This document shows positions 16,417 through 24,748 of a stretch of DNA of 35,741 bases, one piece after another. The position numbers and the translations under genes were made by a program. The stretch's first letter is position 1. Every line of letters begins with the position of its first letter. The notes beneath the pieces were generated by a model. The model worked only from the letters and a program-made list of their open reading frames with translations, was not told the origin of the DNA and did not search any database. This DNA is from Syntrophaceae bacterium (GTDB lineage: Bacteria; Desulfobacterota; Syntrophia; Syntrophales; Smithellaceae), in NCBI GenBank assembly GCA_003142535.1, contig PLMQ01000069.1, positions 2,781 through 38,521 of the forward strand, written 5' to 3'.

Positions 16417-18042
16417 TTACCTGGAAAACGGGGTTTCGCTATGAGGATCAAGCTTTACTCCCGAATATCCGGGAACTCCCATTTCAGGTACATCGAGACC
16501 GGCTATTTCGGTTTCCGGGGATACCCTGTTGCCAATTGCCAAGTCAATCAGTTTGAATATTATATAACTGATTATACCGACATAAATTATGTTCGCACTG
16601 ACTCCGATTATCTCCGCGACTAGCTGAGACGAGCCGCCGCCGTAAAAGAGTCCCTTAACCGTGCCGGCAACACCGTTCCAGCCGTCGCCGTATGTACCGT
16701 CAGCCAGAAGGCCGAGGGCTATACATCCCCATGCGCCGTTTACACCGTGTACAGCGATTGCGCCGACAGGATCGTCTATCCTGAGCTTTCTTTCAATAAA
16801 GAAAGCGGCCTCGATTACCAGCACACCGGATATAAGTCCGATTACAGCGGCACCGCCCGCGCTGACAAAAGCGCACGGAGCAGTTATAGCGACGAGGCCG
16901 GCTAACATACCGTTACACATCATGCTCGGGTCGGGCTTATTTCCGCGTACCCACCACATCCACAAGGTAGCCGCGAAAGCGCCTGTAGCAGACGCGAGCA
17001 TTGTGTTGACTGCTATCACGCTGATGCGCAGATCAGTTCCGGCAAGTGTGGAACCTGGGTTAAAACCGAACCATCCAAATGCGAGAATGAATGTACCGAT
17101 TACAGCCATCGGGATACTATGTCCCGGTATGGCATTCGGGCTTTTGTCGGCGTTGTATTTACCAATCCTTGCGCCTAGTATCTTTGCGCCGACTATGGCA
17201 ATAACGCCTCCGGTCATATGCACAACCGAAGAACCGGCAAAATCGACGTGTCCGTGGCCCAATCCAAAGTTGGAACCAAGCGTCGAAAGCCATCCTCCAC
17301 CCCAAACCCAGTTACCGAAGACGGGATATATTACTGAGCCGACAAGAAGGCCATATATGACAAACGAAGCATATTTCCAACGTTCGGCCATGGCTCCTGT
17401 CGGGATGGTAGCTGTGGTATCCATAAATACCATTTGGAAAAGGAATAATCCGAACACTCCAACGTCATACACGCCGTTAAGGAAAAATCCCTTGGTACCG
17501 ATAAGGCCAAAGGTCTTGCCAAATAATGATATAGTGAATTCGCTGTCTAAACCCGCGTATCCGCCGAGTGTCCCAAGAGCCCCCATTCCCCCGAACATTA
17601 TCGCGAAACCGCAAACATAAAAACCAATCATACCAAGCGGGTAAATCATCAAGTTCATTGCCATAGTATGAGCAACGTTCTTAGCTCTGGTAAACCCGGT
17701 TTCAACCATTGCAAAACCGGCCTGCATGAACATAACCAGAAATCCGGTAATTAGCGTCCACATCAGGTTGATTGCGATTTTGTTATGTCCAATAGCGTCG
17801 GTGATCTCACCTGTTGTGGGACTTCCTGGTTTAGCCGCTGTAATATCCGAGGTATTCCCTGTGGATATTCCGGATGGATCGGCTAAACGAATCTTTACAT
17901 CCTGAGCCGCCGGAATAGCCGGAGCGGCTGTTGTGACGGCCACCGCCGATTGACCCTGAGCTGCTTCCTCCGCCAGGACCGGTATGCTTGTGATCAGAAA
18001 CAATCCGATCAGAATAAAGAATATACTGCTTAACTTTTTCAT
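16417..18042 (-). CDS. amt: Ammonium transporter (Amt/AmtB family)
   Basis: The 541-residue inner-membrane channel conducts ammonium. A cleavable signal peptide (residues 1-24) and a periplasmic Ala/Thr/Pro-rich extension to about residue 85 precede the eleven-helix core, so the protein is longer than E. coli AmtB (428). The twin pore histidines are present: His275 in SSVVHMTGG and His432 in AIAVHGVNGAWG. The FVMFMQAGFAMVE-like first helix and GWFGFNPGS are family hallmarks. GGAGG lies six bases before the ATG. The gene heads a minus-strand operon with glnK, a small HTH protein and an outer-membrane barrel, and is preceded by a sigma-54-like promoter, so it is expected to be expressed under nitrogen limitation. 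Confidence 0.96.
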   Translation of the reverse strand: MKKLSSIFFILIGLFLITSIPVLAEEAAQGQSAVAVTTAAPAIPAAQDVKIRLADPSGISTGNTSDITAAKPGSPTTGEITDAIGHNKIAINLMWTLITGFLVMFMQAGFAMVETGFTRAKNVAHTMAMNLMIYPLGMIGFYVCGFAIMFGGMGALGTLGGYAGLDSEFTISLFGKTFGLIGTKGFFLNGVYDVGVFGLFLFQMVFMDTTATIPTGAMAERWKYASFVIYGLLVGSVIYPVFGNWVWGGGWLSTLGSNFGLGHGHVDFAGSSVVHMTGGVIAIVGAKILGARIGKYNADKSPNAIPGHSIPMAVIGTFILAFGWFGFNPGSTLAGTDLRISVIAVNTMLASATGAFAATLWMWWVRGNKPDPSMMCNGMLAGLVAITAPCAFVSAGGAAVIGLISGVLVIEAAFFIERKLRIDDPVGAIAVHGVNGAWGCIALGLLADGTYGDGWNGVAGTVKGLFYGGGSSQLVAEIIGVSANIIYVGIISYIIFKLIDLAIGNRVSPETEIAGLDVPEMGVPGYSGVKLDPHSETPFSR

Positions 18043-18138
18043 TGAGCACCTCCAAAAGAATAGATTTTACTTGTAAATATTTTGATCCGGGAAGGCCTTC
18101 TCCTTCTTAAAACTGATATATCCTTAGTCTTAGACAGG

Positions 18139-18153
18139 GCATACTTTGTGCCA
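18139..18153 (-). promoter_or_regulatory. Sigma-54-type promoter of the amt operon
   Basis: On the minus strand TGGCAC-AAAGT-ATGC (18153 down to 18139) matches the -24/-12 consensus TGGCAC-N5-TTGC with one mismatch and the required GG-N10-GC spacing. Transcription would start near 18128, giving an ~85-base leader before amt. I did not find a clear NtrC site upstream. Confidence 0.65.
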
Positions 18154-18596
18154 ATGCTTATATTGGACCCGGTAAAAAAGTTATAAGCCATTATAATAAA
18201 AGGTAAAATAATTGATCAGCGGGTGGGCACGGATGATCTGCCTTACCATGAAATTTGATACAGCTTTGTATTTAATATGATGAAATATAGAGATGGAATA
18301 TACAATGGTGTCTTTATGTGATGTTCAAGAAGGCTATAAACAGCGGTCCGGAGGGAAATGGGCCATGTCTCTGTAAGATGCCGTATCTGTACCTATTATT
18401 TTATTGGTGATTTTGTTGCAGTAAATTGATTCATTTTTCAATGCCTTACTTCGTGGACGTGTAAGCAGTGAAAGCGTGTAATGACACCTAGCAAGGTTGA
18501 GGCTGCCCCAAAATAGTTGGCTGAGGATAGCCACAGAAGACAAGTGGTTACAAGATCGAACATATTATATGCTTCTGACATTTATGAAAAATTTTA
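18154..18596. other. Intergenic region between amt and the cimA leader
   Basis: I see no convincing gene. An open frame of 69 codons on the minus strand (18334-18543) has no ribosome-binding site and no recognisable motif. Activator sites for the sigma-54 promoter would be expected in the first 200 bases but none is obvious by eye. Confidence 0.5.
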
Positions 18597-18625
18597 TTGA
18601 CAAAAAGATGATAAAAAAATATTAT
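18597..18625 (+). promoter_or_regulatory. Promoter of the cimA leader transcript
   Basis: TTGACA (18597-18602), a 17-base A-rich spacer, and TATTAT (18620-18625) form a near-consensus sigma-70 promoter. Transcription would start near 18632, about 20 bases before the leader peptide ATG. Confidence 0.75.
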
Positions 18626-18652
18626 GTAAAAAATTAAGTGTTTAATTTAGCT

Positions 18653-18733
18653 ATGAAGATTATCACGATTGGAACCATAATAATTAGCATCATCATAATT
18701 AGCTTCTCCATAGGAGGCCTGGTCGTGGAATAG
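18653..18733 (+). CDS. Isoleucine-rich leader peptide of cimA attenuator (26 residues)
   Basis: A 26-codon frame ATG to TAG begins about 20 bases after the promoter start site. Eleven of its 26 residues are Ile (positions 3, 4, 6, 9-11, 13-16 and 20), including the run TIIISIIII, and it ends GGLVVE. Four of the Ile codons are ATA, six are split between ATT and ATC in the first half. An intrinsic terminator follows 27 bases after the stop, and the next gene is citramalate synthase, which commits carbon to isoleucine. This is the layout of ilv/leu-type attenuators: a ribosome starved of Ile-tRNA stalls in the peptide and prevents the terminator from forming. The ribosome-binding site is weak. 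A membrane micro-peptide is the alternative reading. Confidence 0.8.
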   Translation: MKIITIGTIIISIIIISFSIGGLVVE

Positions 18734-18760
18734 CTACAATTCAAATCTTAGGAAATTGAA

Positions 18761-18796
18761 AACCGCTGCCAGGAAAACCTGGCAGCGGTTTTTTTT
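18761..18796 (+). terminator. Intrinsic terminator acting as attenuator ahead of cimA
   Basis: AACCGCTGCCAGG (18761-18773), loop AAAA, CCTGGCAGCGGTT (18778-18790), with Ts through 18796. The 13-bp GC-rich stem and T-tract lie only 16 bases before the cimA start, so unregulated it would prevent expression. CCTGG at 18718-18722, in the leader peptide's last codons, can pair with CCAGG (18769-18773) and is a short candidate antiterminator arm. Confidence 0.9.
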
Positions 18797-18811
18797 GAAA
18801 GCGAGGATAAA

Positions 18812-20398
18812 ATGACAAAGAATCAAATTTTAATTTATGACACAACTCTCCGAGACGGCACCCAGGGCGAACAGATAAATTTTTCGGCGGAAGAAAAGCT
18901 GCGCATCACCCGGCGTTTAGATGAAGATCACTTCCATTATATCGAAGGAGGCTGGCCGGGCTCCAACCCTAAAGATGTCCGTTTTTTTGAAATGGCCAAA
19001 GAAATTGAATTTAAGAATTCGCGCCTGACAGCGTTCGGCAGCACCCGCAAACCGCACATCAAACCGGAATCATGCCCTAACCTGAAAGCACTGATTAAAG
19101 CGGATACTGCGGCTGTGGCCATATTCGGGAAATCCTGGGATTTGCACGTGCACGAAATCCTGAAAATCGACCTCGACGAAAATTTGCTGATGATCAGCGA
19201 TTCCATCGAATATCTTAAATCCATGGGCAAGGAAGTCCTTTTTGACGCCGAACATTTTTTCGATGGCTATAAACAAAATCCCCGCTATGCCACCAAGGTC
19301 TTAAAAACAGCTCTGGCTGCCGGAGCCGATATGATCGTTTTTTGCGACACCAACGGCGGATCAATGCCGCATGAAATCAGCGCCATTGTCAATAAAGTTT
19401 CCTCATTTATTCCTTTGAACAGAGCCGGTATTCACGCACATAATGACTGCGGTCTTGCTGTTGCCAATTCGCTCGCGGCTGTACTAGAAGGGGTGAAAAT
19501 GGTTCAGGGCACGATCAATGGTTTTGGCGAAAGATGCGGCAATGCCGATTTAATTGCGCTTATCGGCAATCTGCAGCTAAAAATGGGCAAGAATTGTCTG
19601 CCTGCTGAATCCATTCGCCAATTAACTAACCTCTCCCATTATATTAGCGACGTGGCCAATATTCCGCCATTGAACTCGCGTCCATTTGTCGGCCGCAGCG
19701 CCTTCGCGCATAAGGGCGGTGTGCATGTCAGTGCGGTGGCGAAAAATTCCGCGGCCTACGAGCATATGCAACCGGAGCTTGTCGGTAATCACCGTCGCGT
19801 CCTGGTTTCCGATCTGTCCGGCAAAAGCAATGTCGAATACAAAGCCAAAGAACTGGGCATTGATCTGGCAGGGAACGCCACGCTCAGCAAAAAAATTGTT
19901 CATGAAGTGAAACTAATGGAAGACCGCGGCTTTCAATTTGACGCGGCTGACGGCTCGCTTTCCCTGATAATTAAAAGAGCAATCGGAGAATTTGTTGATC
20001 CTTTCACTTTGGAATGCTTCAGCGTGGTTACTTCACGCACAGAAGATAATCCCTGCCTTTCGCAGGCCACAATCAAAATATCGGTTGATGGCGAGGAAGA
20101 ACTTACCGCGGCCGAAGGGAACGGTCCGGTAAACGCGCTGGATCACGCGCTGCGCAAGGCACTGACGAAATTTTATCCGCAAATCAAGGAAATGCATCTG
20201 ATTGATTTTAAAGTGCGCACGCTGGAAGGCTCGGAAGGCACGGCTGCAGGAGTCCGGGTTCTTCTGGATTCGACAGACGGCAAAGAAGTGTGGAGCACCA
20301 TCGGTGTTTCCGAAAATATTATTGAAGCAAGCTGGCAGGCGCTAGTTGATAGTATCGAATATAAGCTCAGCAAAGACAGGATCAAGCAAAATTCATAA
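18812..20398 (+). CDS. cimA: (R)-citramalate synthase
   Basis: The 528-residue cytosolic enzyme condenses pyruvate with acetyl-CoA to citramalate, the first step of the threonine-independent route to isoleucine. It has the DRE-TIM signature LIYDTTLRDGTQGEQ (residues 7-21), the metal-binding GIHAHNDCGLA and GTINGFGERCGNADL blocks, and a C-terminal allosteric LeuA-dimer domain (about 390-520). The EGGWPGSNPKD segment and overall length fit the TIGR00977 group of citramalate synthases rather than isopropylmalate synthase. GAGG lies seven bases before the ATG. It stands behind an Ile-rich leader peptide and terminator, which suggests control by isoleucine supply. Confidence 0.95.
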   Translation: MTKNQILIYDTTLRDGTQGEQINFSAEEKLRITRRLDEDHFHYIEGGWPGSNPKDVRFFEMAKEIEFKNSRLTAFGSTRKPHIKPESCPNLKALIKADTAAVAIFGKSWDLHVHEILKIDLDENLLMISDSIEYLKSMGKEVLFDAEHFFDGYKQNPRYATKVLKTALAAGADMIVFCDTNGGSMPHEISAIVNKVSSFIPLNRAGIHAHNDCGLAVANSLAAVLEGVKMVQGTINGFGERCGNADLIALIGNLQLKMGKNCLPAESIRQLTNLSHYISDVANIPPLNSRPFVGRSAFAHKGGVHVSAVAKNSAAYEHMQPELVGNHRRVLVSDLSGKSNVEYKAKELGIDLAGNATLSKKIVHEVKLMEDRGFQFDAADGSLSLIIKRAIGEFVDPFTLECFSVVTSRTEDNPCLSQATIKISVDGEEELTAAEGNGPVNALDHALRKALTKFYPQIKEMHLIDFKVRTLEGSEGTAAGVRVLLDSTDGKEVWSTIGVSENIIEASWQALVDSIEYKLSKDRIKQNS

Positions 20399-20448
20399 GA
20401 GCAAATATTTTCTTCGCGCAAACAGGAGAAGCTTTCATTGCTAAAGAA

Positions 20449-20496
20449 CCTGATTCCTGATATATATTTTTGTTAAGATTGATATAAGGAATCAGG
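20449..20496 (+). promoter_or_regulatory. Inverted repeat that can occlude the tsaC ribosome-binding site
   Basis: CCTGATTCCT (20449-20458) and AGGAATCAGG (20487-20496) are perfect 10-bp inverted repeats 28 bases apart. The right arm overlaps the Shine-Dalgarno CAGGAG (20493-20498) ten bases before tsaC. In RNA the hairpin would hide the site; in DNA the pair could be a looped operator. Confidence 0.6.
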
Positions 20497-20506
20497 AGTT
20501 AGGCCG

Positions 20507-21121
20507 ATGATCTCCATTAACAGCCAGAATCCGCAAATGCGTCTTATCAAAAAGGCAGTGGATGTATTGCGTGATGGAGGAATTATAATTTATCCTACCG
20601 ACACGGTTTACGGCCTGGGTTGCGATTTATCCAATAAAAAAGGAATTGAAAAAATTTACGAAATAAAAAGAAGAAACAAGAAAGAGCCACTGAGTTTTGT
20701 CTGTTCGGACTTGAAACACATCAGCCAGTACGCCATGGTTACAGATTACGCCTACAAGACAATGAAGCGTCTCCTGCCCGGTCCCTATACATTCATTCTC
20801 GAAGCATCCCGTTTAGTGCCGAAGATAATTCTGCCGAAAAGACCAACCACAGGAATAAGAGTGCCGGATAATAACATTTGCCTGGCTTTAATCAGGGAAC
20901 TGGAGCAGCCCATTATCAGCACCAGCGTAAAAACACCGGATGGTGAACATTTGGGAAATCCCTATCATATTGCAGAATGTTTTGGTAAGATTGTGGATAT
21001 GATAATTGACGGTGGTATTATTAATCCCGAACCGTCAAGTGTCATCAGTCTTGTTGATGATGATATTGAAATTTTAAGAATTGGCAAAGGCGATGTTAGC
21101 GCCTTTCTATCACGGGGATGA
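20507..21121 (+). CDS. tsaC: Threonylcarbamoyl-AMP synthase (TsaC/Sua5/YrdC family)
   Basis: The 204-residue protein has the YrdC fold: GGIIIYPTDTVYGLGCDLSN near residues 24-43, KRRNKKEPLSFVC (ATP/threonine-binding lysine and arginine region), LPGPYTFILEAS, and GIRVPDN followed by ISTSVKTPDG. It makes threonylcarbamoyl-AMP for the t6A37 modification of ANN-reading tRNAs. It corresponds to the single-domain TsaC form, without the Sua5 C-terminal extension. CAGGAG ten bases upstream sets the start. Its last three codons and stop lie within a dispersed repeat element (21111-21246), so the C-terminus SRG comes from repeat DNA. Confidence 0.92.
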   Translation: MISINSQNPQMRLIKKAVDVLRDGGIIIYPTDTVYGLGCDLSNKKGIEKIYEIKRRNKKEPLSFVCSDLKHISQYAMVTDYAYKTMKRLLPGPYTFILEASRLVPKIILPKRPTTGIRVPDNNICLALIRELEQPIISTSVKTPDGEHLGNPYHIAECFGKIVDMIIDGGIINPEPSSVISLVDDDIEILRIGKGDVSAFLSRG

Positions 21122-21246
21122 ACCCTTAAAGAGAACTTTGTTGTTCATCCCCTCAGCTTAGCTGGATAGTTCGACTAACCAATTTCAATGCGCTTCGTCC
21201 TGCATTCGCTGGGCTTCGCTTTTGAATTTGGGGTCTCACTAATAAA
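21111..21246 (+). repeat. Dispersed long-hairpin repeat, copy 3
   Basis: It begins CACGGGGATGAACCC like the other copies. GGGGATGAAC (21114-21123) and GTTCATCCCC (21143-21152) form a perfect 10-bp stem, and the element ends GAATTTGGGGTCTCACTAATA, matching the end of the 33.5-kb copy. The arms differ from the other copies (GGGGATGAAC against GGGCATGAAC) but pairing is maintained. It overlaps the stop codon of tsaC and separates it from rng. Confidence 0.7.
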
Positions 21247-21336
21247 AAAGGCTGTGCGGCAAATCAGATGGATTGCTCCGGCAGAGAGCTTTCGCAAACG
21301 AATACGCCTGATTACCGCCGACCAAAAAGGACATTT

Positions 21337-23235
21337 ATGAAACACATTATGCTCATTAACGCTGTGCACAAAGAACAGAAGCGCATGGCAACGGTTGATG
21401 AAAAGGGTAAGCTCATCGAATTCAATATTGAAATGTCGGTGAAAGAACCCATTTCGGGCAATATCTACAAAGGCAAGGTACTGAAAGTCGAACGCGGTCT
21501 GCAGGCGGCCTTTGTGGACTTCGGCGGCGGCAAAGACGGATTTCTCCCCCTGCACGATGTCAGTTCCGAATATTTAACCGAACCCGAAAACGGACAGACC
21601 GGCGGCAGACCACAGCTTCGGGCTGGACAGGAAATCATTGTGCAGGCAGTCCGGGAAGTAACCGGCAATAAAGGAGCTCTTTTAACTTCCTATATTTCTC
21701 TTCCCGGCAGATACCTTGTTCTTCTGCCCAACAAACCGGGCACCGGTATCTCGCGGAAAATTGATAGTGACGAAGACCGGCAAAAAATCAAATCTCTCAT
21801 GGAACAAATTAAAGTCCCCGACGATATGGGCTTTATCGTGCGGACAGCGGGAATCAACCGTACCAAACAGGAAATATTCCGCGATTATCAGCTCCTGCTG
21901 CGCCTCTGGAAAGAAATTCAAAAGAAGGCGAAAATCAGCAGCGCACCTCTGCTGATTTATCAGGAAACTGACTTTGGCGTGCGCAGTCTGCGTGATTATT
22001 TGACTCAGGAAATCGAAGAAATTCTTGTTGACGATTTTGATACGTTCCGCACAATGCGTGCTTATCTGAAAGCCGTAGCTCCCCGGCATGTTAAAATCAT
22101 CATAAACTACAAAGAAAAAATTCCTATCTTTGACAAGTTTGCCCTGGAAGATCAGATAAAGGTTATTTATCAGGAACGCGTGGAACTGAAATCCGGCGGC
22201 TATATTATCATCAACCCTACAGAGGCAATGATTACCATTGATGTAAACTCCGGACGCGGTTCCAATAAACGCACCATTGAGGAAACGGCTTTTAAAACCA
22301 ATATCGAAGCCTGCGAAGAAATTGCCCGCCAATTGCGCCTGCGTGATTTAGGCGGATTGCTCGTGATTGATTTTATTGACATGATGGACAAAAAAAATGT
22401 GGCGGAAGTGGAAAAGACTTTCAAAAAAGCGTTGAGTCTGGACCGCGCCCGCATACAGCTCTCCCGCATTTCTAAATTCGGAATTCTCGAGTTATCGCGG
22501 CAAAAGAAACAATCCACGATTCAGGAAATCAGCTACACAACCTGTCCTTACTGCAAAGGAAGCGGCTTGCGGCCGTCTCTGCAATATGCTTCCCTGGGAG
22601 CATTTCGTAAAATTGAATCGGAAGCAGTCAAGGGGATTTATTCCGAATTAAAAATTACCCTGCCTCATGAAATAGCGGACTACATTCTCAATCAGAAAAG
22701 AAGTAAACTTTTAAACCTGGAAACATCTTTTGGCCTTGTTCTGCATATAGCGGGCAGTAACGAAATGGCGTGGGATAAGCTCGAAATCCAACATACTGTC
22801 AAGGAGCGAGATGCGGACGACGCGGTAAAACAGGAAGATACGATATCGAAAACTGAAAAAGATGACACAGTGGCCGATGAACAAAAAGAGGCGTCGGACG
22901 GGGATGTCCCTGTTAAGAAAAAAAGCCGCCGCAGAAACCGCGGCCGGAGAAAAAAACACGTGGATGTGAAGCCGGAAAATGCAGCGGTTGAGGACATAAT
23001 TTCCGAAGCGCCTCACCCTACCATTGAAGATAAACCAGAAAGTGGCGGAGCCGAGAATCTTCCGGCAATAGCATCCGCACCGGAAACCGAAAAACCTGTT
23101 ATACAAAATCCACCGGCGGAGCTGGTTAAGTTGCTTATAACACCAGCAGAACCAAAACAAGCTCTGCCAGTCCACGAGACGAATGACACACTGGTTCTGA
23201 TTGATGAAGCTGATAAAAAAGAGGAAAATAGTTAA
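21337..23235 (+). CDS. rng: Ribonuclease E/G family endoribonuclease
   Basis: The 632-residue enzyme cleaves single-stranded RNA in rRNA and tRNA maturation and mRNA decay. It has an S1 domain (about 38-125), the catalytic Asp pair in TIDVNSGRGS (Asp302) and VIDFIDMMD (Asp345), and the zinc-link CPYCKGSG (Cys403, Cys406). All of these line up with E. coli RNase E positions 303, 346, 404 and 407. After about residue 480 comes a low-complexity tail with an acidic segment, a basic RNA-binding patch (VKKKSRRRNRGRRKK) and a Pro/Glu-rich end; it is longer than RNase G and much shorter than RNase E. The ATG at 21337 has AAGGA upstream and begins at the conserved MKHIMLINAV; an upstream in-frame start is unlikely. 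Confidence 0.93.
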   Translation: MKHIMLINAVHKEQKRMATVDEKGKLIEFNIEMSVKEPISGNIYKGKVLKVERGLQAAFVDFGGGKDGFLPLHDVSSEYLTEPENGQTGGRPQLRAGQEIIVQAVREVTGNKGALLTSYISLPGRYLVLLPNKPGTGISRKIDSDEDRQKIKSLMEQIKVPDDMGFIVRTAGINRTKQEIFRDYQLLLRLWKEIQKKAKISSAPLLIYQETDFGVRSLRDYLTQEIEEILVDDFDTFRTMRAYLKAVAPRHVKIIINYKEKIPIFDKFALEDQIKVIYQERVELKSGGYIIINPTEAMITIDVNSGRGSNKRTIEETAFKTNIEACEEIARQLRLRDLGGLLVIDFIDMMDKKNVAEVEKTFKKALSLDRARIQLSRISKFGILELSRQKKQSTIQEISYTTCPYCKGSGLRPSLQYASLGAFRKIESEAVKGIYSELKITLPHEIADYILNQKRSKLLNLETSFGLVLHIAGSNEMAWDKLEIQHTVKERDADDAVKQEDTISKTEKDDTVADEQKEASDGDVPVKKKSRRRNRGRRKKHVDVKPENAAVEDIISEAPHPTIEDKPESGGAENLPAIASAPETEKPVIQNPPAELVKLLITPAEPKQALPVHETNDTLVLIDEADKKEENS

Positions 23236-23319
23236 AAGATATCCTTTACAGGAATAAGGCTATAGCGAAATTAAATGTCAGGTATATAACAAGAACCGTT
23301 AGGGGAAATATTATTTGGG

Positions 23320-24138
23320 CTACTTTCCGCTGGCAAGTTCTTTCGAACGCTTTGTCGCCGCTTCCACAGCCGACATCAGGATTGCCCGTAATTTTCCTTC
23401 TTCTAACACCTTGAGTCCGGCAACGGTAGTTCCTCCGGGCGAAGTAACCATCTCCCTCAATTGTGCCGGTTGTTTATCACTAGAAATGCAGAGGCGGGCA
23501 GATCCTAACATGGTTTGCATTGCCAGTTTTGCCGCTAAATCCCGCGACAAGCCCATTTGCTCTCCGGCATCAATGAGCGCCTCAATGATCAGAAAACAAT
23601 AAGCGGGACCACTGCCACTCAAGCCGGTTACGGCATCCATGAGCCTTTCCTCAACCTCGACGCTGATCCCCACGGCATTAAAAATAATGTGAGCCAACTG
23701 AACATCGCTTTTTTTAGCGCAGCTTCCTTTGGCCACAGCCGCTGCCCCCTCGCCGACGAGAGCCGGTGTATTGGGCATTACTCTTAAAACCCGGACACCT
23801 TGAACCAGAGCCGATTCAATAAAACCAGTCGTGATTCCAGCGGCGATCGAAATTACAATTTTGTTTTTATCAATAGAGGGACTTATTTCTTTGAGTGTTG
23901 AAGCCATATTCTGCGGTTTAACCGCAAGAATAATTATATCCGCGTTTTTTACAGCTTTTGCGTTGTCATGAGAAACCTTCAGCTTCATAGACGTGCGGAG
24001 GAAATCCAGTCTTTTGGCATCAATGTCGGTAACGATAATATCCTTGCTGGAAATAATTTTATGAGCAATTAAACCCTGAGCAATAATGCTGCCCATTTTA
24101 CCGCCGCCGATGATTGCTATCTTCTTACCTTTAAGCAT
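23320..24138 (-). CDS. proC: Pyrroline-5-carboxylate reductase
   Basis: The 272-residue cytosolic enzyme makes the last step of proline synthesis using NAD(P)H. It has the N-terminal Rossmann motif IAIIGGGKMGSIIAQGL (7-23), the AVKPQ segment, RVMPNTPALVGEGAAAV, and the C-terminal dimerisation block TGLSGSGPAYCFLIIEAL with TSPGGTTVAGL. GGAGG lies eight bases before the ATG. It is convergent with rng, with only 84 bases between their stops and no clear terminator there. Confidence 0.96.
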   Translation of the reverse strand: MLKGKKIAIIGGGKMGSIIAQGLIAHKIISSKDIIVTDIDAKRLDFLRTSMKLKVSHDNAKAVKNADIIILAVKPQNMASTLKEISPSIDKNKIVISIAAGITTGFIESALVQGVRVLRVMPNTPALVGEGAAAVAKGSCAKKSDVQLAHIIFNAVGISVEVEERLMDAVTGLSGSGPAYCFLIIEALIDAGEQMGLSRDLAAKLAMQTMLGSARLCISSDKQPAQLREMVTSPGGTTVAGLKVLEEGKLRAILMSAVEAATKRSKELASGK

Positions 24139-24519
24139 AACTAAAACCTCCGAGCTATCATTATCATAATGGTTTTAAAGAAAATCACAGATTAATGCCT
24201 GCTGTCAATATAAAAGCGGAAGTGCTGGCTGATTTCACATACAACAAGTGGGTAGCAAGCGTGTAAACCCCTCAAACATTACGAAAAGAAATCTTCAAAG
24301 ATTATTCTTGAGGTTGCGGAAAAATATTTCTAAAATCCGAAGTTATTTGTTACATAATAATGATAAGTTATAGCCCTGAGGGATAGTGAGAAAAAACAAA
24401 TGTTTTGTCCTCGTTTGCTGTATAAGGTATTGTGCGCAAGATAATAAAATAAATTAATAAAATTTCTCTTCAGTGCTGTATAATGTGTTTGATAAAATTC
24501 AGCACAAAGGGGGTTATCA
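24139..24519. other. Intergenic region with operator-like inverted repeat
   Basis: No gene seen. Just before 24520 a TATAAT box (about 24479-24484) lies between the arms of GTGCTG...CAGCAC (about 24474-24504), so a regulator bound there could control the small winged-helix gene, possibly its own product. No good -35 element is seen. A small hairpin AATCTTCAAAGATT occurs near 24290. Confidence 0.45.
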
Positions 24520-24723
24520 ATGTATAACAAAAGGGAAACGGAAATATTGCGAAGGCTTTCGGTAAGACCTGAAAAAGATGAATGGACAAGAGTTTCTTAT
24601 ATTACAGATGATATTTATGAAATTGATAACATGATAAAAAATGGATTGGTTGAAGTAAATGGCAAAGATATGAAAATAACTGACTTTGGAAGAAAATATC
24701 TTAAGGACATCGAAAAATCTTGA
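24520..24723 (+). CDS. Small winged-helix-like protein
   Basis: The 67-residue, charged protein has the shape of a winged-helix DNA-binding domain: helix ETEILRRLSV, helix in SYITDDIYEIDNMIKNGLVE, wing VNGKDMKITDFGRKYL. No close family is recognised. GGGGG seven bases upstream sets the start. It ends 26 bases before the ATG of the DUF2971 gene, and base composition in both is clearly AT-richer than in proC or the hydrolase. The inverted repeat over its promoter fits autoregulation. It may regulate the DUF2971 gene. Confidence 0.65.
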   Translation: MYNKRETEILRRLSVRPEKDEWTRVSYITDDIYEIDNMIKNGLVEVNGKDMKITDFGRKYLKDIEKS

Positions 24724-24748
24724 ATGGTATTCTTTGTGTGATCACAAC

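Noticed and set aside
16661-17620. 319-codon open frame on the plus strand opposite amt
   Set aside because: It lies antisense to the conserved core of the ammonium channel, is very Pro/Ala/Thr-rich, and has no ribosome-binding site or motif; it is a by-product of amt codon use.
18334-18543. 69-codon minus-strand frame between amt and cimA
   Set aside because: No start signal, no motif and no support from context.
21682-22332. 216-codon open frame on the minus strand inside rng
   Set aside because: It overlaps the catalytic core of RNase E/G, whose residues are conserved in the plus frame; no start signal or family match.
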